From Arcicella rosea (GTDB lineage: Bacteria; Bacteroidota; Bacteroidia; Cytophagales; Spirosomataceae): a stretch of 64,000 nucleotides of DNA. The position numbers and the translations under genes are program-made. Every line of letters begins with the position of its first letter. Position 1 is the stretch's first letter. Of this stretch, positions 34,978 through 45,350 are shown one piece after another. The notes under the pieces are model-generated. The model did not search any database. It saw only the letters and a program-made list of their open reading frames with translations, and was not told the DNA's origin. Location: the NCBI RefSeq assembly GCF_014204325.1, contig NZ_JACHKT010000010.1:62001-126000 (forward strand), read 5' to 3'.

Positions 34978-37900
34978 GTGCAACGAAAAAAGTTTTACTT
35001 ACTTTCTGGAGGGTTCATATTATCAGTCTTTGCTTCACTTGCATGGGTTTCACCCATGCGAGGCACCGCTTATCAACTGACAAATAGAAACGCAAGATCT
35101 ATATTTTCTTCTTACTTAGCGGATACGTTAAAAAAATCTGGGAGGCGTCCTCGTTACAAATTAAAAGACCGTTACGCTAACCGTTTCACAAATAAAACGG
35201 TAACTTCTCCTTTTAGCCCTAAAGATTCCAAAGCGTTAAATACAGAATTCAGGTTAGATTCGTCTGGGAAAATTTCTGTTTACGAAAAAATTAGAGGACT
35301 TTCAGACAATACCCAATATCGACCAGCCGAACAAATCAGCATTAAAGATTATTCTACCTTACAAGAAAATCGTTTTATGCGAGATTACTGGCGGAAATAT
35401 GCAGCCGCACAAGATGGCAAAGACGATACGAAAGGACGAGGGTTATTACCAAAAATAGAACTCCCTCCTGCTATCGATAGAATTTTTGGAGGTACTCAAG
35501 TTGACTTTAAACCCAATGGAAATATTTTACTTGACATCGGTTACATTGGACAATTCATTGATAATCCAGCGATTCCTGTTCAGCAACGATACATTGGAAA
35601 TCTTAATTTTACAGAACAAGCTCAGATAAATTTTCAAGGAAAAATTGGCGATAAATTAAATATCAATACCAATTTCGATACCAAGGCAAGTTTCAATTTT
35701 CAGAATCAACTTAAATTAAACTGGAGAACTAACGAAGAAGACATTTTACAAAATATAGAAGTTGGAAATACTTCATGGCAACTAAATAGTCAACTTATTC
35801 CGGGTGTACAAAATCTTTTTGGCTTAAAAACCTTAATGCGTTTTGGTAATTTGGATGTGACAACTGTTTTGGCTCAACAACGTTCAAAACAAGATTGTAT
35901 CACGCTCAGAGGTGGAAGTCAAGGTAAAAACTTTGAAATCAAAGCAAGTGCTTATGATGAAAACAGACACTTTTTCCTTTCTACTTTTTTTAGAAACAAT
36001 TACGAACGTTCTTTAAAAAATCTTCCAATTATTACTTCGGGTATTACCATTACTCGTGTAGAAGTATATGTTACGAACAGAACGCAAAGCCCTGAAACAC
36101 TGAGAAATTTAGTAGCTTTTTCTGATTTGGGTGAAGCCAATCCATATAACAAAACAAGTAAAAACATTCAGCCTTTTAATGGAAGTAACCAAACGCCAGT
36201 TGATAATGCTAACAACGGATTGTATGCCGCTACTAGAGCCGATGCAGAAGTAAGAAAAGCCGACCAAGCTACATTTAGATTGCAAAATGAATTTGGTTTA
36301 TCGAAAGGAACTGACTTCGATTTGCTTCGTGGAGCAAAACGATTGTCGGATAGAGAGTATAAATTCAGTCCAGAATTAGGATATATTTCATTAATTACGC
36401 CATTGCGTAATGATGAAGTGTTGGCGGTTTCTTATGAATATACTTTAAATGGACAAAGACATCAAGTTGGTGAATTGACAGAAGATTACCAAGATCAAGC
36501 TGACGATAAAGTATTGATTTTAAAAATGTTGAAATCATCAACAGTCCGTAATAATTTGGAGCATCCGATGTGGGACTTGATGATGAAAAACGTATATTCG
36601 CTTAATACACAACAATTATCAAAACAAGCTTTTCAATTAAGAGTGGTTTATAAAGACGACCAAACGGGAGTTGATAATCCGAATTTACAAGAAGGTAGAA
36701 AATTAAAAGACATTCCATTAATTAGAGTATTAGGGCTTGATAAACTCAACCAAAATGGCGATGCCCAAGTGGATGGAAATTTTGACTTTGTAGAAGGAGT
36801 AACTATTGATAGTAAAAATGCCAAAGTAATTTTCCCTGTGTTAGAGCCTTTCGGTTCAAGCTTACAAAAGCAATTTGATGTTGATGAAGTACAATTAGTT
36901 GACAAATACGTATTTGATAAACTTTATAGAAGTACTCAAACAGATGCAGCACAGTTAACAAGTAAAGATAAATTTTTCTTGAAAGGAAGTTATCAATCTG
37001 CTGGCGGTGGCGATGTTTCTTTACCAATTGGTGTTGATGCAAAATCGGTACAAGTGTCAGCAGGTGGCGTGCCTTTAGCGGCTGGAACTGATTATATCGT
37101 TGAGCCACAATCTGGAAGAGTAAGAATTCTAAATGTTGGCGTTTCAAATTCTGGACGAGAAATTAAAATTTGTTACGAAAAACCTGATTTGTTCAATAAT
37201 CAAATCAGAACACTTCTAGGAACACATTTGGATTATACCGTTGGACAAAACTTCCATTTGGGTGCTACAATCCAACACATGAAGGAAAGTCCGCCAAACT
37301 TTTTAACAAGAGTACAAATCGGAAATGAACCAGTAAATAATACCATTTTCGGTTTTGATGCAGCCATTCAACGTCCTTCAAAATTTTTAACAAGATTAGT
37401 GGATGCTTTGCCTTTGATTTCTACCAAAGAAACTTCTGGTATTGATTTTCAAGGAGAGTTTGCACAATTAATTCCTTCTGTTAACAACGATGTACAAGGA
37501 AATGCCTTTATTGATGATTTTGAAGTAGCCAGAAATGTATTCAGTTTGAGCAACCAAGCAACCGCTTGGAAACCAGGAGCAACACCTTTGATGTTCCCGC
37601 AAGGTTCACCTAATAGTTTGGAAAGTAGTTTTAGAAGAGCAAAAATTTCTGCTTACATTGCAGATTTCAGTTTGTATGGAAATAATGGCTCAAACATTAA
37701 TGTACCGGGCTTAAATGCAGAAGAATCTGGTAAATATGCTTATGAAAGAGCTGTTTCAATTACTGGTTTATTCCCAAATCGTCAGTTAGCCAATAATATT
37801 ACAGGCATTCCTTTGGGCGTACTTGATGTAGCCTATTTTCCATCTGAAAGAGGTATCTATAACTTCTCGACCAGTTTAACTGATAGAGGTTTTTTGAATA

Positions 37901-40900
37901 ATCCAACTCAAAATTTTGGAGCAATTACTCGTGCCATTACTTCTGACACAGATTTCGACAATGCCAATATTGAAACGCTTGAATTCTGGATGATGAATCC
38001 ATTAGTAGATGGCGAAACGGGTGTTGTTAGAGCCAGCGGCGATTTAGAACTCGACCGCCAAAATAGCCAAAGACGAAATCAAACTGGAGGAAAATTGATT
38101 TTCAACTTAGGTGATATTTCTGAAGATGTGATTCCAGATGGTTTCTCAAACTTTGAAAATGGTATTCCAGCTGGCGAAAAAATTGTAACGGGTACTTCCG
38201 CAAACGTTGAAAGAACTACTTGGGGTTTAGCACCGAAACAGCAATTTGTAACAAACGCATTTTCAAATAATAGCGATAGAAGTTTGCAAGATATAGGTTT
38301 AGATGGTTTACCAAACAAAGCCTCTGCTTCAACAGATGAATTTGACGAGCAACGTTTTTTTAGTACTTATCTTAACGAAGTTCGTACCAAAGTAACTGAC
38401 CAAACAGCTTTGTTGGAATTTGAAACTGACCCTGCTGGTGATGACTTCGTGCATTACTTGAACGAAAAATACAATAATACTTCAAGTGTAATTTTGCGTT
38501 ATAAAAATTACATGGGTCTTGAAAACAACTCTCCTACCACTGCGGCAACTGCCAATACCAATTCTGGTTATACAGAATCAAGTAATCAGCAGCCAGACCG
38601 TGAGGATTTGAATAACGATAATACTGTAAACGATAACCAAGCTTATTACCAATATGAACTTGATATTAAGCAAGAAAAAATGGTGGTTGGTCAGAATTAT
38701 ATCGTTGATAAAATCACTGAAAATGGCGTAGATTGGTTTTTATTTAGAATTCCAATTAAAGATTATACTTCTAAAGTAGGAAATGTAAATGGCTTCAAAT
38801 CAATGAGATTTATCCGTACTTTCCTAACAGGTTGGGAACAACCCGTTGTTTTCCGTTTTGCAGCTTTCCAGCTTTCTGGCTTCCAATACCGTAAATATAC
38901 TGGCGAACTTACGCCAAGAGGTTTGCAGGATGTTCCAGAACCTTATGATGCTAATTTTAGAATTACCACGGTAAATATTGAAGAAAATGGCCCCGCCAAC
39001 AAAGGTGCAAATACTGTTCCTTACGCAGTTCCTCCAGGCTTTGTTCGTGACAGAGATATTACCACCATTAGTAATTCTCAATTGAATGAACAGTCTTTGA
39101 GTTTATGTGTTGATGGTTTGAGAGATGGCGATTCAAGAGCAGGTTTCAAAAATACTTTGTTTGATTTTATCAATTACAAAAACTTAAGAATGTTTGTCCA
39201 CATGAACAGCCCAAATAATGATGTGGAAGATAAAGTATCTGCTTTCATCAGAATTGGTACTGATTTAACAGATAATTATTACGAAATTGAAACCAAAGGT
39301 TTAAAGCAAACTCGCTACGCAAGTTCGGTTACTTCAGAAGAAGTTTGGCGAGAAGAAAACGAAATTGATATTCCATTCGCTATTATTAAAAGTGTAAAAA
39401 CAGAAAGAGACCGATTAGGAATTAGTTTGAATAGCCCATATCGTAAAGAAGTAATCGGGAATAATGGACATACTTATTTTGTGACGGTTGTAGGTCGTCC
39501 AGACCAAAGTGCCATTCTAACTACAATGATTGGTGTACGAAATCCAAAATCGACAGATGAACAAGCAAAAACATTTTGTATTTGGGTAGATGAATTAAGA
39601 GCATCTGGTTTCGACCAAACTTCTGGACAAGCCGCCATCGGAAAATTAGGATTAAAACTAGCAGATTTCGCCAATGTAACCATGAATGGTTCATTTAAAA
39701 ACTATGGTTTTGGCGGAGTACAATCTAAAATTTCTGAACGTGCCAGAGAAACAACCGTAGAATATGGCATTGCGGCGAATATCAATGTCGATAAACTTTT
39801 GCCTGAAAAATGGGGTTTAAAAATTCCTTTGTATGTGAGTTATGACAGAAGAAATGTAAGTCCAACTTTCAATCCGCTCGACCCTGATATTTTATTAGAT
39901 AGCACACTCGCCACCATTACTGACCCCATAGAACGGGAAAAATACAAAAGAATGGTGCAAGATAATTCTGAACGAAAAGGCTTGAACCTAACCAATATTA
40001 GGAAAGTAAAGACAAACCCTACAGCAAAATCTCATGCTTGGGATGTTGAAAATCTGACTTTTACTTATGCTTTTGCAGAATTAAAAAGAAGTAATACAAC
40101 GATTGATGAGTACAGACAAACCTCTCATCGTGGTGGACTTACTTATACTTTCACAGGAAATCCAAAGTCGATTGAACCCTTTAAAGGAATGAAAAGCAAT
40201 CATCCTTTATTGCGTTGGGTGAAAGATTTCAACTTATCTCCTTTGCCAAATTCTATTACTTTCAGAGCAGATATGGACAGAAGTTTTGTAAAAACACAAT
40301 TAAGAAATGCCGAAGTAACACAAGCTGGAAGCAGTGGAATTCCGACATTGACCACGGATGGTGTTGCACCACTTTTTGAAAAATATTGGTTGTTTAATCG
40401 CTACTATAATCTAGGTTGGAATTTAACTAAAAATGTTACTGTAAACTATAATGCTACTGCCAACGCCATCATTGATGAGCCTTATGGCGGTTTGGAAACA
40501 CAGAAAGACAGAGATTCTGTTGCGGCTAATTTAAGACGATTCGGTAGAACAAAAAACTATGACCAGCAGATGAATACTGTTTGGCGTTTACCTTTGAATA
40601 AATCACCGTTAACAGACTGGATGACTGCCGATTATAATCATAAATTCGGATATACTTATGCAGCCAATTCGTTCAACATTAAGGATTCTTTGGATTTACC
40701 TTTTGGAAATATCATTAAAAATACCAGAAACCGAGGCATTACTGGCAAGATAGATTTAGTAGCACTTTATAACAGAGTTCGTGCCTTACGCATTGCCAAT
40801 CAACCAAGAATTGAGCGCAAGAATATTGCAAGAAGCCCCGGTGATGATGAAGATATTGTAAAACCACAAGCGAATATTCTGAAAAGTATTACTCGTTTGT

Positions 40901-42240
40901 TAATGACGATTCGTGGTATTAATATCAATTATAATATCGACGAATCAACTACTTTGGCTGGTTTTATGCCAAATCCAGGATTATTAGGAATGAACAACCA
41001 AAGCTCTGCACCGGGTATTGGGTTTATCACGGGTAGCCAAGATGGAGACATTCGTTTCAGAGCAGCAGAAAATGGTTGGCTTACTAAAAGTACAGTGCAA
41101 AATGTACCTTTTTTACAAACTAGAACACAAAATTTGACTTATAGAAGTGCTTTAGAGCCTTTCAGAGATTTTAAAATTCAGTTAGAAGGGAAATGGAGTA
41201 GATCTGATAATTATCAAGAATTTTTCAGACCAGCCACCGTTGGGGGTGAATATCAAAGTCAAAGCCCTGTTCGTTCAGGGAATTATAGTATGTCATTTTT
41301 ATCATTTTTGACAACATTCGACAGTAATTCTCCAGATAATAATTCCGTTATTTTTAACCGTTTCAGAAGTAACCGACAAGTTATTTTAGACCGTTTAAAT
41401 GCACAAAAAGCAGGTTCTGGCGAATATAATATCAATTCTCAAGATGTATTGATTCCAGCTTTTTTTGCAGCATATAGTGGTGTTTCGCCCAACAAAGTAA
41501 GCTTCTCTCCTTTTGTGAATTTACCGCTTCCAAACTGGCGAGTTGATTATAACGGTTTGGCAAATATTGGTTGGTTTAAAAGAACATTCTCTAACATTTC
41601 TATCAGTCATGCTTATACTTCAACTTATAGTGTTGGAAATTTTGTATCATCTTTAGAATATACCGACCCATTCCAATTGAATTTGAATAATTTGATGTAT
41701 CCACTTTCATCGAAAGTAAATTCGGATGGTACTTTGATTCCAGTTTTTGTAATGAGTACGATAAAATTTGAAGAGCGTTTTGCACCATTCATTGGTTTTA
41801 ATGCCATTACAAAAAGTAAAATTTCTTTAAAAATCGAATATAATCAAGATAGAAACGTAGGGTTGAACTTGGCGAATTCACAAGTAAACGAACTTTCAAA
41901 TAAAGATTTAACGGTTGGAATGGGCTTTACCAGAGCCAATATGCTAATACCTTTCAGAGTAAATGGACGAAGAGTAAGATTACCAAACGATTTGAAATTT
42001 AGTGCCAACATGACGATTCGAGATACAAGAACGATTCAAAGAAAACTAGATGCTGAAACGGTAGTGACGCAAGGATTTATGAATTTTCAGTTTCGTCCAC
42101 AAGCAAGTTATAATGTCAATAAAAGGCTGAGTGTGAATGTTTACTTCGATAAAATGTTCAATAATCCATTTGTTTCAAACTCTTATTATCGCTCAACAAT
42201 TGCGGCAGGTTTCCAAGTAAGATTCAGTTTATCCGAATAA
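34978..42240 (+). CDS. sprA: SprA, outer-membrane translocon of the type IX secretion system
   Basis: This 2420-residue protein is one of the largest single-chain beta-barrels known; in Flavobacterium SprA forms the 36-strand T9SS pore that exports adhesins and enzymes and is needed for gliding. Here a signal peptide (about 1-25) is followed by long beta-rich repeats, and the chain ends FQVRFSLSE. The start must be GTG at 34978: an in-frame stop (TGA, 34957-34959) lies just upstream and the first internal Met is residue 27, past the signal peptide core. ruvA precedes and gcvH follows by 93 nt. gldF at 45351 is a second gliding-related gene in the window. Confidence 0.95.
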   Translation: MQRKKFYLLSGGFILSVFASLAWVSPMRGTAYQLTNRNARSIFSSYLADTLKKSGRRPRYKLKDRYANRFTNKTVTSPFSPKDSKALNTEFRLDSSGKISVYEKIRGLSDNTQYRPAEQISIKDYSTLQENRFMRDYWRKYAAAQDGKDDTKGRGLLPKIELPPAIDRIFGGTQVDFKPNGNILLDIGYIGQFIDNPAIPVQQRYIGNLNFTEQAQINFQGKIGDKLNINTNFDTKASFNFQNQLKLNWRTNEEDILQNIEVGNTSWQLNSQLIPGVQNLFGLKTLMRFGNLDVTTVLAQQRSKQDCITLRGGSQGKNFEIKASAYDENRHFFLSTFFRNNYERSLKNLPIITSGITITRVEVYVTNRTQSPETLRNLVAFSDLGEANPYNKTSKNIQPFNGSNQTPVDNANNGLYAATRADAEVRKADQATFRLQNEFGLSKGTDFDLLRGAKRLSDREYKFSPELGYISLITPLRNDEVLAVSYEYTLNGQRHQVGELTEDYQDQADDKVLILKMLKSSTVRNNLEHPMWDLMMKNVYSLNTQQLSKQAFQLRVVYKDDQTGVDNPNLQEGRKLKDIPLIRVLGLDKLNQNGDAQVDGNFDFVEGVTIDSKNAKVIFPVLEPFGSSLQKQFDVDEVQLVDKYVFDKLYRSTQTDAAQLTSKDKFFLKGSYQSAGGGDVSLPIGVDAKSVQVSAGGVPLAAGTDYIVEPQSGRVRILNVGVSNSGREIKICYEKPDLFNNQIRTLLGTHLDYTVGQNFHLGATIQHMKESPPNFLTRVQIGNEPVNNTIFGFDAAIQRPSKFLTRLVDALPLISTKETSGIDFQGEFAQLIPSVNNDVQGNAFIDDFEVARNVFSLSNQATAWKPGATPLMFPQGSPNSLESSFRRAKISAYIADFSLYGNNGSNINVPGLNAEESGKYAYERAVSITGLFPNRQLANNITGIPLGVLDVAYFPSERGIYNFSTSLTDRGFLNNPTQNFGAITRAITSDTDFDNANIETLEFWMMNPLVDGETGVVRASGDLELDRQNSQRRNQTGGKLIFNLGDISEDVIPDGFSNFENGIPAGEKIVTGTSANVERTTWGLAPKQQFVTNAFSNNSDRSLQDIGLDGLPNKASASTDEFDEQRFFSTYLNEVRTKVTDQTALLEFETDPAGDDFVHYLNEKYNNTSSVILRYKNYMGLENNSPTTAATANTNSGYTESSNQQPDREDLNNDNTVNDNQAYYQYELDIKQEKMVVGQNYIVDKITENGVDWFLFRIPIKDYTSKVGNVNGFKSMRFIRTFLTGWEQPVVFRFAAFQLSGFQYRKYTGELTPRGLQDVPEPYDANFRITTVNIEENGPANKGANTVPYAVPPGFVRDRDITTISNSQLNEQSLSLCVDGLRDGDSRAGFKNTLFDFINYKNLRMFVHMNSPNNDVEDKVSAFIRIGTDLTDNYYEIETKGLKQTRYASSVTSEEVWREENEIDIPFAIIKSVKTERDRLGISLNSPYRKEVIGNNGHTYFVTVVGRPDQSAILTTMIGVRNPKSTDEQAKTFCIWVDELRASGFDQTSGQAAIGKLGLKLADFANVTMNGSFKNYGFGGVQSKISERARETTVEYGIAANINVDKLLPEKWGLKIPLYVSYDRRNVSPTFNPLDPDILLDSTLATITDPIEREKYKRMVQDNSERKGLNLTNIRKVKTNPTAKSHAWDVENLTFTYAFAELKRSNTTIDEYRQTSHRGGLTYTFTGNPKSIEPFKGMKSNHPLLRWVKDFNLSPLPNSITFRADMDRSFVKTQLRNAEVTQAGSSGIPTLTTDGVAPLFEKYWLFNRYYNLGWNLTKNVTVNYNATANAIIDEPYGGLETQKDRDSVAANLRRFGRTKNYDQQMNTVWRLPLNKSPLTDWMTADYNHKFGYTYAANSFNIKDSLDLPFGNIIKNTRNRGITGKIDLVALYNRVRALRIANQPRIERKNIARSPGDDEDIVKPQANILKSITRLLMTIRGININYNIDESTTLAGFMPNPGLLGMNNQSSAPGIGFITGSQDGDIRFRAAENGWLTKSTVQNVPFLQTRTQNLTYRSALEPFRDFKIQLEGKWSRSDNYQEFFRPATVGGEYQSQSPVRSGNYSMSFLSFLTTFDSNSPDNNSVIFNRFRSNRQVILDRLNAQKAGSGEYNINSQDVLIPAFFAAYSGVSPNKVSFSPFVNLPLPNWRVDYNGLANIGWFKRTFSNISISHAYTSTYSVGNFVSSLEYTDPFQLNLNNLMYPLSSKVNSDGTLIPVFVMSTIKFEERFAPFIGFNAITKSKISLKIEYNQDRNVGLNLANSQVNELSNKDLTVGMGFTRANMLIPFRVNGRRVRLPNDLKFSANMTIRDTRTIQRKLDAETVVTQGFMNFQFRPQASYNVNKRLSVNVYFDKMFNNPFVSNSYYRSTIAAGFQVRFSLSE

Positions 42241-42333
42241 ATCATCGACAGATTGATTCGGAAGCTTTTTGAACTTTACTAATTTTAATTTAACTTGCAC
42301 CCCAATTCAAATATCAACAAAAAACCAACAGAG

Positions 42334-42714
42334 ATGAATTTTCCAGCAGAGCTTCGTTATACAAAAGAACATGAATGGGTAAAATTAGAAGGTGATATCG
42401 CTATAGTAGGCATCACAGATTTTGCACAAAGTGAATTAGGTGATATTGTATATGTAGAAATTGAAACAGCAGGACAAACCTTAGCACAAGACGAAATTTT
42501 TGGTTCAGTAGAAGCCGTTAAAACTGTTTCTGATTTATTTTTACCAATCGCTGGTGAAATTTTGGAAGTGAATGAGGCTTTAGTTAATGCCCCTGAATTA
42601 GTAAATTCTGACCCTTATGGTGAAGGTTGGATGATTAAAATGAAGGTTGCTAACATCGCTGATGTTGAAGCTTTGATGGATACAGATACTTACAAAGAAC
42701 ACGTTGGACATTAA
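42334..42714 (+). CDS. gcvH: Glycine cleavage system H protein
   Basis: A 126-residue lipoyl carrier that shuttles the aminomethyl group between the P, T and L proteins of glycine cleavage. The lipoylated lysine is K63 in [12 protein letters not shown], and the N-terminus ([16 protein letters not shown]) is standard. The frame can be extended to a TTG at 42295, but the ATG at 42334 matches the family start. It lies 93 nt after sprA and is followed by a terminator. The other gcv genes are not here. Confidence 0.95.
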   Translation: MNFPAELRYTKEHEWVKLEGDIAIVGITDFAQSELGDIVYVEIETAGQTLAQDEIFGSVEAVKTVSDLFLPIAGEILEVNEALVNAPELVNSDPYGEGWMIKMKVANIADVEALMDTDTYKEHVGH

Positions 42715-42733
42715 TCCAAAACAGATACTTTAT

Positions 42734-42761
42734 AAAGCCCTGACAATCAGGGCTTTTTTTT
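42734..42761 (+). terminator. Terminator after gcvH
   Basis: A 10-bp stem AAAGCCCTGA / TCAGGGCTTT with a 3-nt loop and a T-run lies 19 nt past the stop. Confidence 0.9.
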
Positions 42762-42820
42762 GATACAAAAAGCCCAAGACCAAAACAATCTCTTTTTTCA
42801 ATCTGTGGTAAAACATAAAT

Positions 42821-44089
42821 ATGAAAACTCTTATTCGTTCCGTTAAAATAGTTAGTAAAAACAGCGACCTCAACGGTCAGGTGAAAGATATTTTTGTCGA
42901 AAATGGTAACATTCTTCACATTGAAAATGACATCCATTTAGAAGCCGATGAAGTTATTGAAGGTAAAAATATTTGCGTATCAATTGGTTGGTTCGATTTG
43001 CGAGTTCATCCAAAAGAACCTGGCAACGAATACAAAGAAAGTTTTCAATCTATGGAAGCCGCAGCCTTAGCAGGTGGTTTTTCTGAAATTGCTTTATTGC
43101 CGAATACCAAGCCTGTCGTTCAATCTCGTGAGAGTGTCAATTATTTAAAAAGAGCTGGTGAAAAAGTAAAATTTCACCCAATGGCTGCCGTGACGTTAAA
43201 ATGTGAAGGGAAAGATTTCACAGAAATGATTGACCTTCACCAAGCGGGTGCAGTAGCTTTTACGGATGGTGAACATCCAATCCAAAATCCTGATATTTTC
43301 TTAAAAACATTACAATATCTTTCACAATTTGGCGGAGTACTTATCAATCGTCCCGAAGACAGTAACCTTACTCATTTCGGACAAATGCACGATGGTATCA
43401 TGAGTACTTTTTTAGGCATGAAAGGAATGCCACAAATGGCAGAAGAAATTATGTTGATGCGTGATTTAAAGCTACTGGAATATGTTTTGAATACGCCTTT
43501 TACTGAATTACCAGTTGATAAAAGTATTTTACATTTCTCTGGAATCTCTTCTGCCGAATCTGTCAACTTAATCAGAATGGGGAAAGACATTGGCTTGCCA
43601 ATTACTTGTGATGTTTATGCGCATCAGCTTTGCTTTACCGAAAATGATTTGGCAGATTTCAATACCAATTTCAAAGTAAATCCTCCGTTTCGTACACAAG
43701 AAGACCTTGACGCACTTTGGGAAGGTTTGGAAGATGGAACAATTGATGCCATCGCTTCTGATCATAATCCACAAGACGAAGAATCTAAAAAATTAGAATT
43801 CGATATGGCTGAATTTGGCGTAATTGGTTTAGAAACCCTTTTTGCAGCGATTAATACTTTTAACGAAAAAATTTCGCTAGAAGAATTGATAGAAAAAATC
43901 ACCGTGAATCCTCGCAAAATACTTCAATTGCCTATTCCAAGCATTGCTGTAGGAGAAAAAGCCAACTTGACTGTTTTCTCTGAAGATGAAGAATGGGTTT
44001 ATCGTGAGAAAAAAATCATTTCAGCTTCCAAAAACTCTCCTTTTATCGGCAAAACATTAAGAGGAAAAGCGATAAGAGTAATTGTTTAG
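42821..44089 (+). CDS. Dihydroorotase-family protein, probably non-catalytic
   Basis: A 422-residue amidohydrolase of the class I dihydroorotase family (PyrC/PyrX-like). Overall similarity is clear: GWFDLRVHPKEPG, LLPNTKPVV, KVNPPFRTQEDLDAL, GTIDAIASDHNPQ. However, the metal-binding HxH is R61-V-H63, the later metal His of the IHxED motif is replaced in LINRPED (N176/R177), and the last substrate His of SDHxPH is Q318. H238 and D314 remain. Known inactive dihydroorotases act as structural partners of aspartate transcarbamoylase, so that is a plausible role here. Its stop codon lies inside the AGCTGTGAGCT repeat that follows. Confidence 0.85.
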   Translation: MKTLIRSVKIVSKNSDLNGQVKDIFVENGNILHIENDIHLEADEVIEGKNICVSIGWFDLRVHPKEPGNEYKESFQSMEAAALAGGFSEIALLPNTKPVVQSRESVNYLKRAGEKVKFHPMAAVTLKCEGKDFTEMIDLHQAGAVAFTDGEHPIQNPDIFLKTLQYLSQFGGVLINRPEDSNLTHFGQMHDGIMSTFLGMKGMPQMAEEIMLMRDLKLLEYVLNTPFTELPVDKSILHFSGISSAESVNLIRMGKDIGLPITCDVYAHQLCFTENDLADFNTNFKVNPPFRTQEDLDALWEGLEDGTIDAIASDHNPQDEESKKLEFDMAEFGVIGLETLFAAINTFNEKISLEELIEKITVNPRKILQLPIPSIAVGEKANLTVFSEDEEWVYREKKIISASKNSPFIGKTLRGKAIRVIV

Positions 44090-44166
44090 CTGTGAGCTAT
44101 AGCCTTGAGCTGTGAGCTTATTTAATTGTATTATACAAAAACTCAAAGCTCAAAGCTCACAGCTAA
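44087..44166. repeat. AGCTGTGAGCT word-repeat with inverted arm
   Basis: Beginning at the stop codon of the dihydroorotase-like gene, the words AGCTGTGAGCT, ATAGCCTTGAGCT and GTGAGCTTA are followed, after about 25 nt, by the complementary CTCAAAGCTCAAAGCTCACAGCTA. The arms can form a hairpin that would act at the mRNA 3' end. The same word family occurs at 52155-52251. Confidence 0.7.
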
Positions 44167-44189
44167 ATCATCATTTTACCAACACAAAA

Positions 44190-44741
44190 ATGTTTAATAA
44201 ATCGTTTACAAAAACAATTATCATATACGGTTTTATTGCTGGGCTACTTACTTTGGCGTACTGTCTGTTGATTAATAACATTGGACAAATTCCACTTGAT
44301 GGCAAAAAAGCCCCTTCAATGTTTTTCAGCATTTTGATGATGGTTTTGGCTGTAAAAAATTACCGCAAGCATAATCCTGATGAAACACTTCATTTTTGGG
44401 AAGGATTTGCCGTAGCCAATCTGACCAATATTTTCGGAGCTTGTGTGAGTGCACTGGGTTTATATTTTTGGTTAAGTGCAAATGGAAATACTATTTTGGC
44501 AGATTATATCAAACAAACAATTGATATGCTGAATGTTCCAGCAGTAAAAAATGGCTATGTAAAAGAGATGGGAATTGCTTCTTTTAATACAATTGTTGAA
44601 GCATTTAAAATCTTATCGCCTAAAGACATTGCTATTGATGAAATATTTGGCTTAAAAGGAAAAATGCCTCTTGGAATACTCGTTTCTATTATGATTTCTT
44701 TGTATTTTAGAAGACAATATCAATACATAAAAAAACCTTAA
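44190..44741 (+). CDS. DUF4199 membrane protein
   Basis: From the ATG at 44190 this is a 183-residue protein with four hydrophobic segments and the DUF4199 pattern: an N-terminal helix with IIIYGFIAGLL, then KNYRKHNPDETLHFWEGF, then a Gly/Ala-rich helix. The frame could begin at 44112, but that would translate the repeat region. Function is unknown; the family is largely restricted to Bacteroidota. A second DUF4199 gene starts 10 nt after the stop, which suggests co-transcription. Confidence 0.78.
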   Translation: MFNKSFTKTIIIYGFIAGLLTLAYCLLINNIGQIPLDGKKAPSMFFSILMMVLAVKNYRKHNPDETLHFWEGFAVANLTNIFGACVSALGLYFWLSANGNTILADYIKQTIDMLNVPAVKNGYVKEMGIASFNTIVEAFKILSPKDIAIDEIFGLKGKMPLGILVSIMISLYFRRQYQYIKKP

Positions 44742-44751
44742 ACTTCAAACA

Positions 44752-45285
44752 ATGGAAAGCCAAACTACAACCACCAGAATTGCCCTAAAATGGGGACTTA
44801 TCGCAGGGATTATCTCCATCATTTTATCAGTTGCTACACAACTTTTAGGGGTTAAAAACAGTGAAAATATATCCATCGGTTTCTTTTTATTTTTAATCGC
44901 TTTTGCCTTTACTTGTTTGATACAAGTACTAGCCATGAACGACTATAAAAGTCAAAACAATGGCTTCATGAGCTACAGTGAAGGTTTGGGCATTGGTTTA
45001 CTTTCTGGCACTATTTGGGGCGTAGTTTCAGGTGGTTTCAATATTATTTATGTGAAATATATTGATAATTCTGAAATGGTAAAACAAGCTAACCTAATGA
45101 GACAAAAAATGGAAGAACAAGGTGCTACGGATGAACAAATGGAATTGAATGAAAAAATCATTTCTTATGCTACTGACCCAAGCCTTACTTTTATTTTCAC
45201 CGTTATAATAGGTTTTATTGGTGGTTTAATCGTTTCTCTGGTCATTTCAGCCATTCTAAAAAAAGAAAAATCAATTTTTGAATAA
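44752..45285 (+). CDS. DUF4199 membrane protein (second copy)
   Basis: A 177-residue protein with the same layout as its neighbour: helix KWGLIAGIISIIL, loop NDYKSQNNGFMSYSEGLGIGLLSG, then a charged segment (MRQKMEEQGATDEQM) and a C-terminal helix pair. Gene order and shared fold suggest tandem duplication followed by divergence, but the two are not similar enough to align by eye over their full length. gldF follows by 65 nt. Confidence 0.78.
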   Translation: MESQTTTTRIALKWGLIAGIISIILSVATQLLGVKNSENISIGFFLFLIAFAFTCLIQVLAMNDYKSQNNGFMSYSEGLGIGLLSGTIWGVVSGGFNIIYVKYIDNSEMVKQANLMRQKMEEQGATDEQMELNEKIISYATDPSLTFIFTVIIGFIGGLIVSLVISAILKKEKSIFE

Positions 45286-45350
45286 TCTTTCCCAAGCTAC
45301 AGAGTTATTGATAGCAAAGCACAGAATTCATTTTCAAATTTTAAATTACC

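Noticed and set aside
42295-42333. Longer N-terminus for gcvH from a TTG
   Set aside because: The ATG at 42334 gives the conserved family start; the extension is polar and unlike other H proteins.
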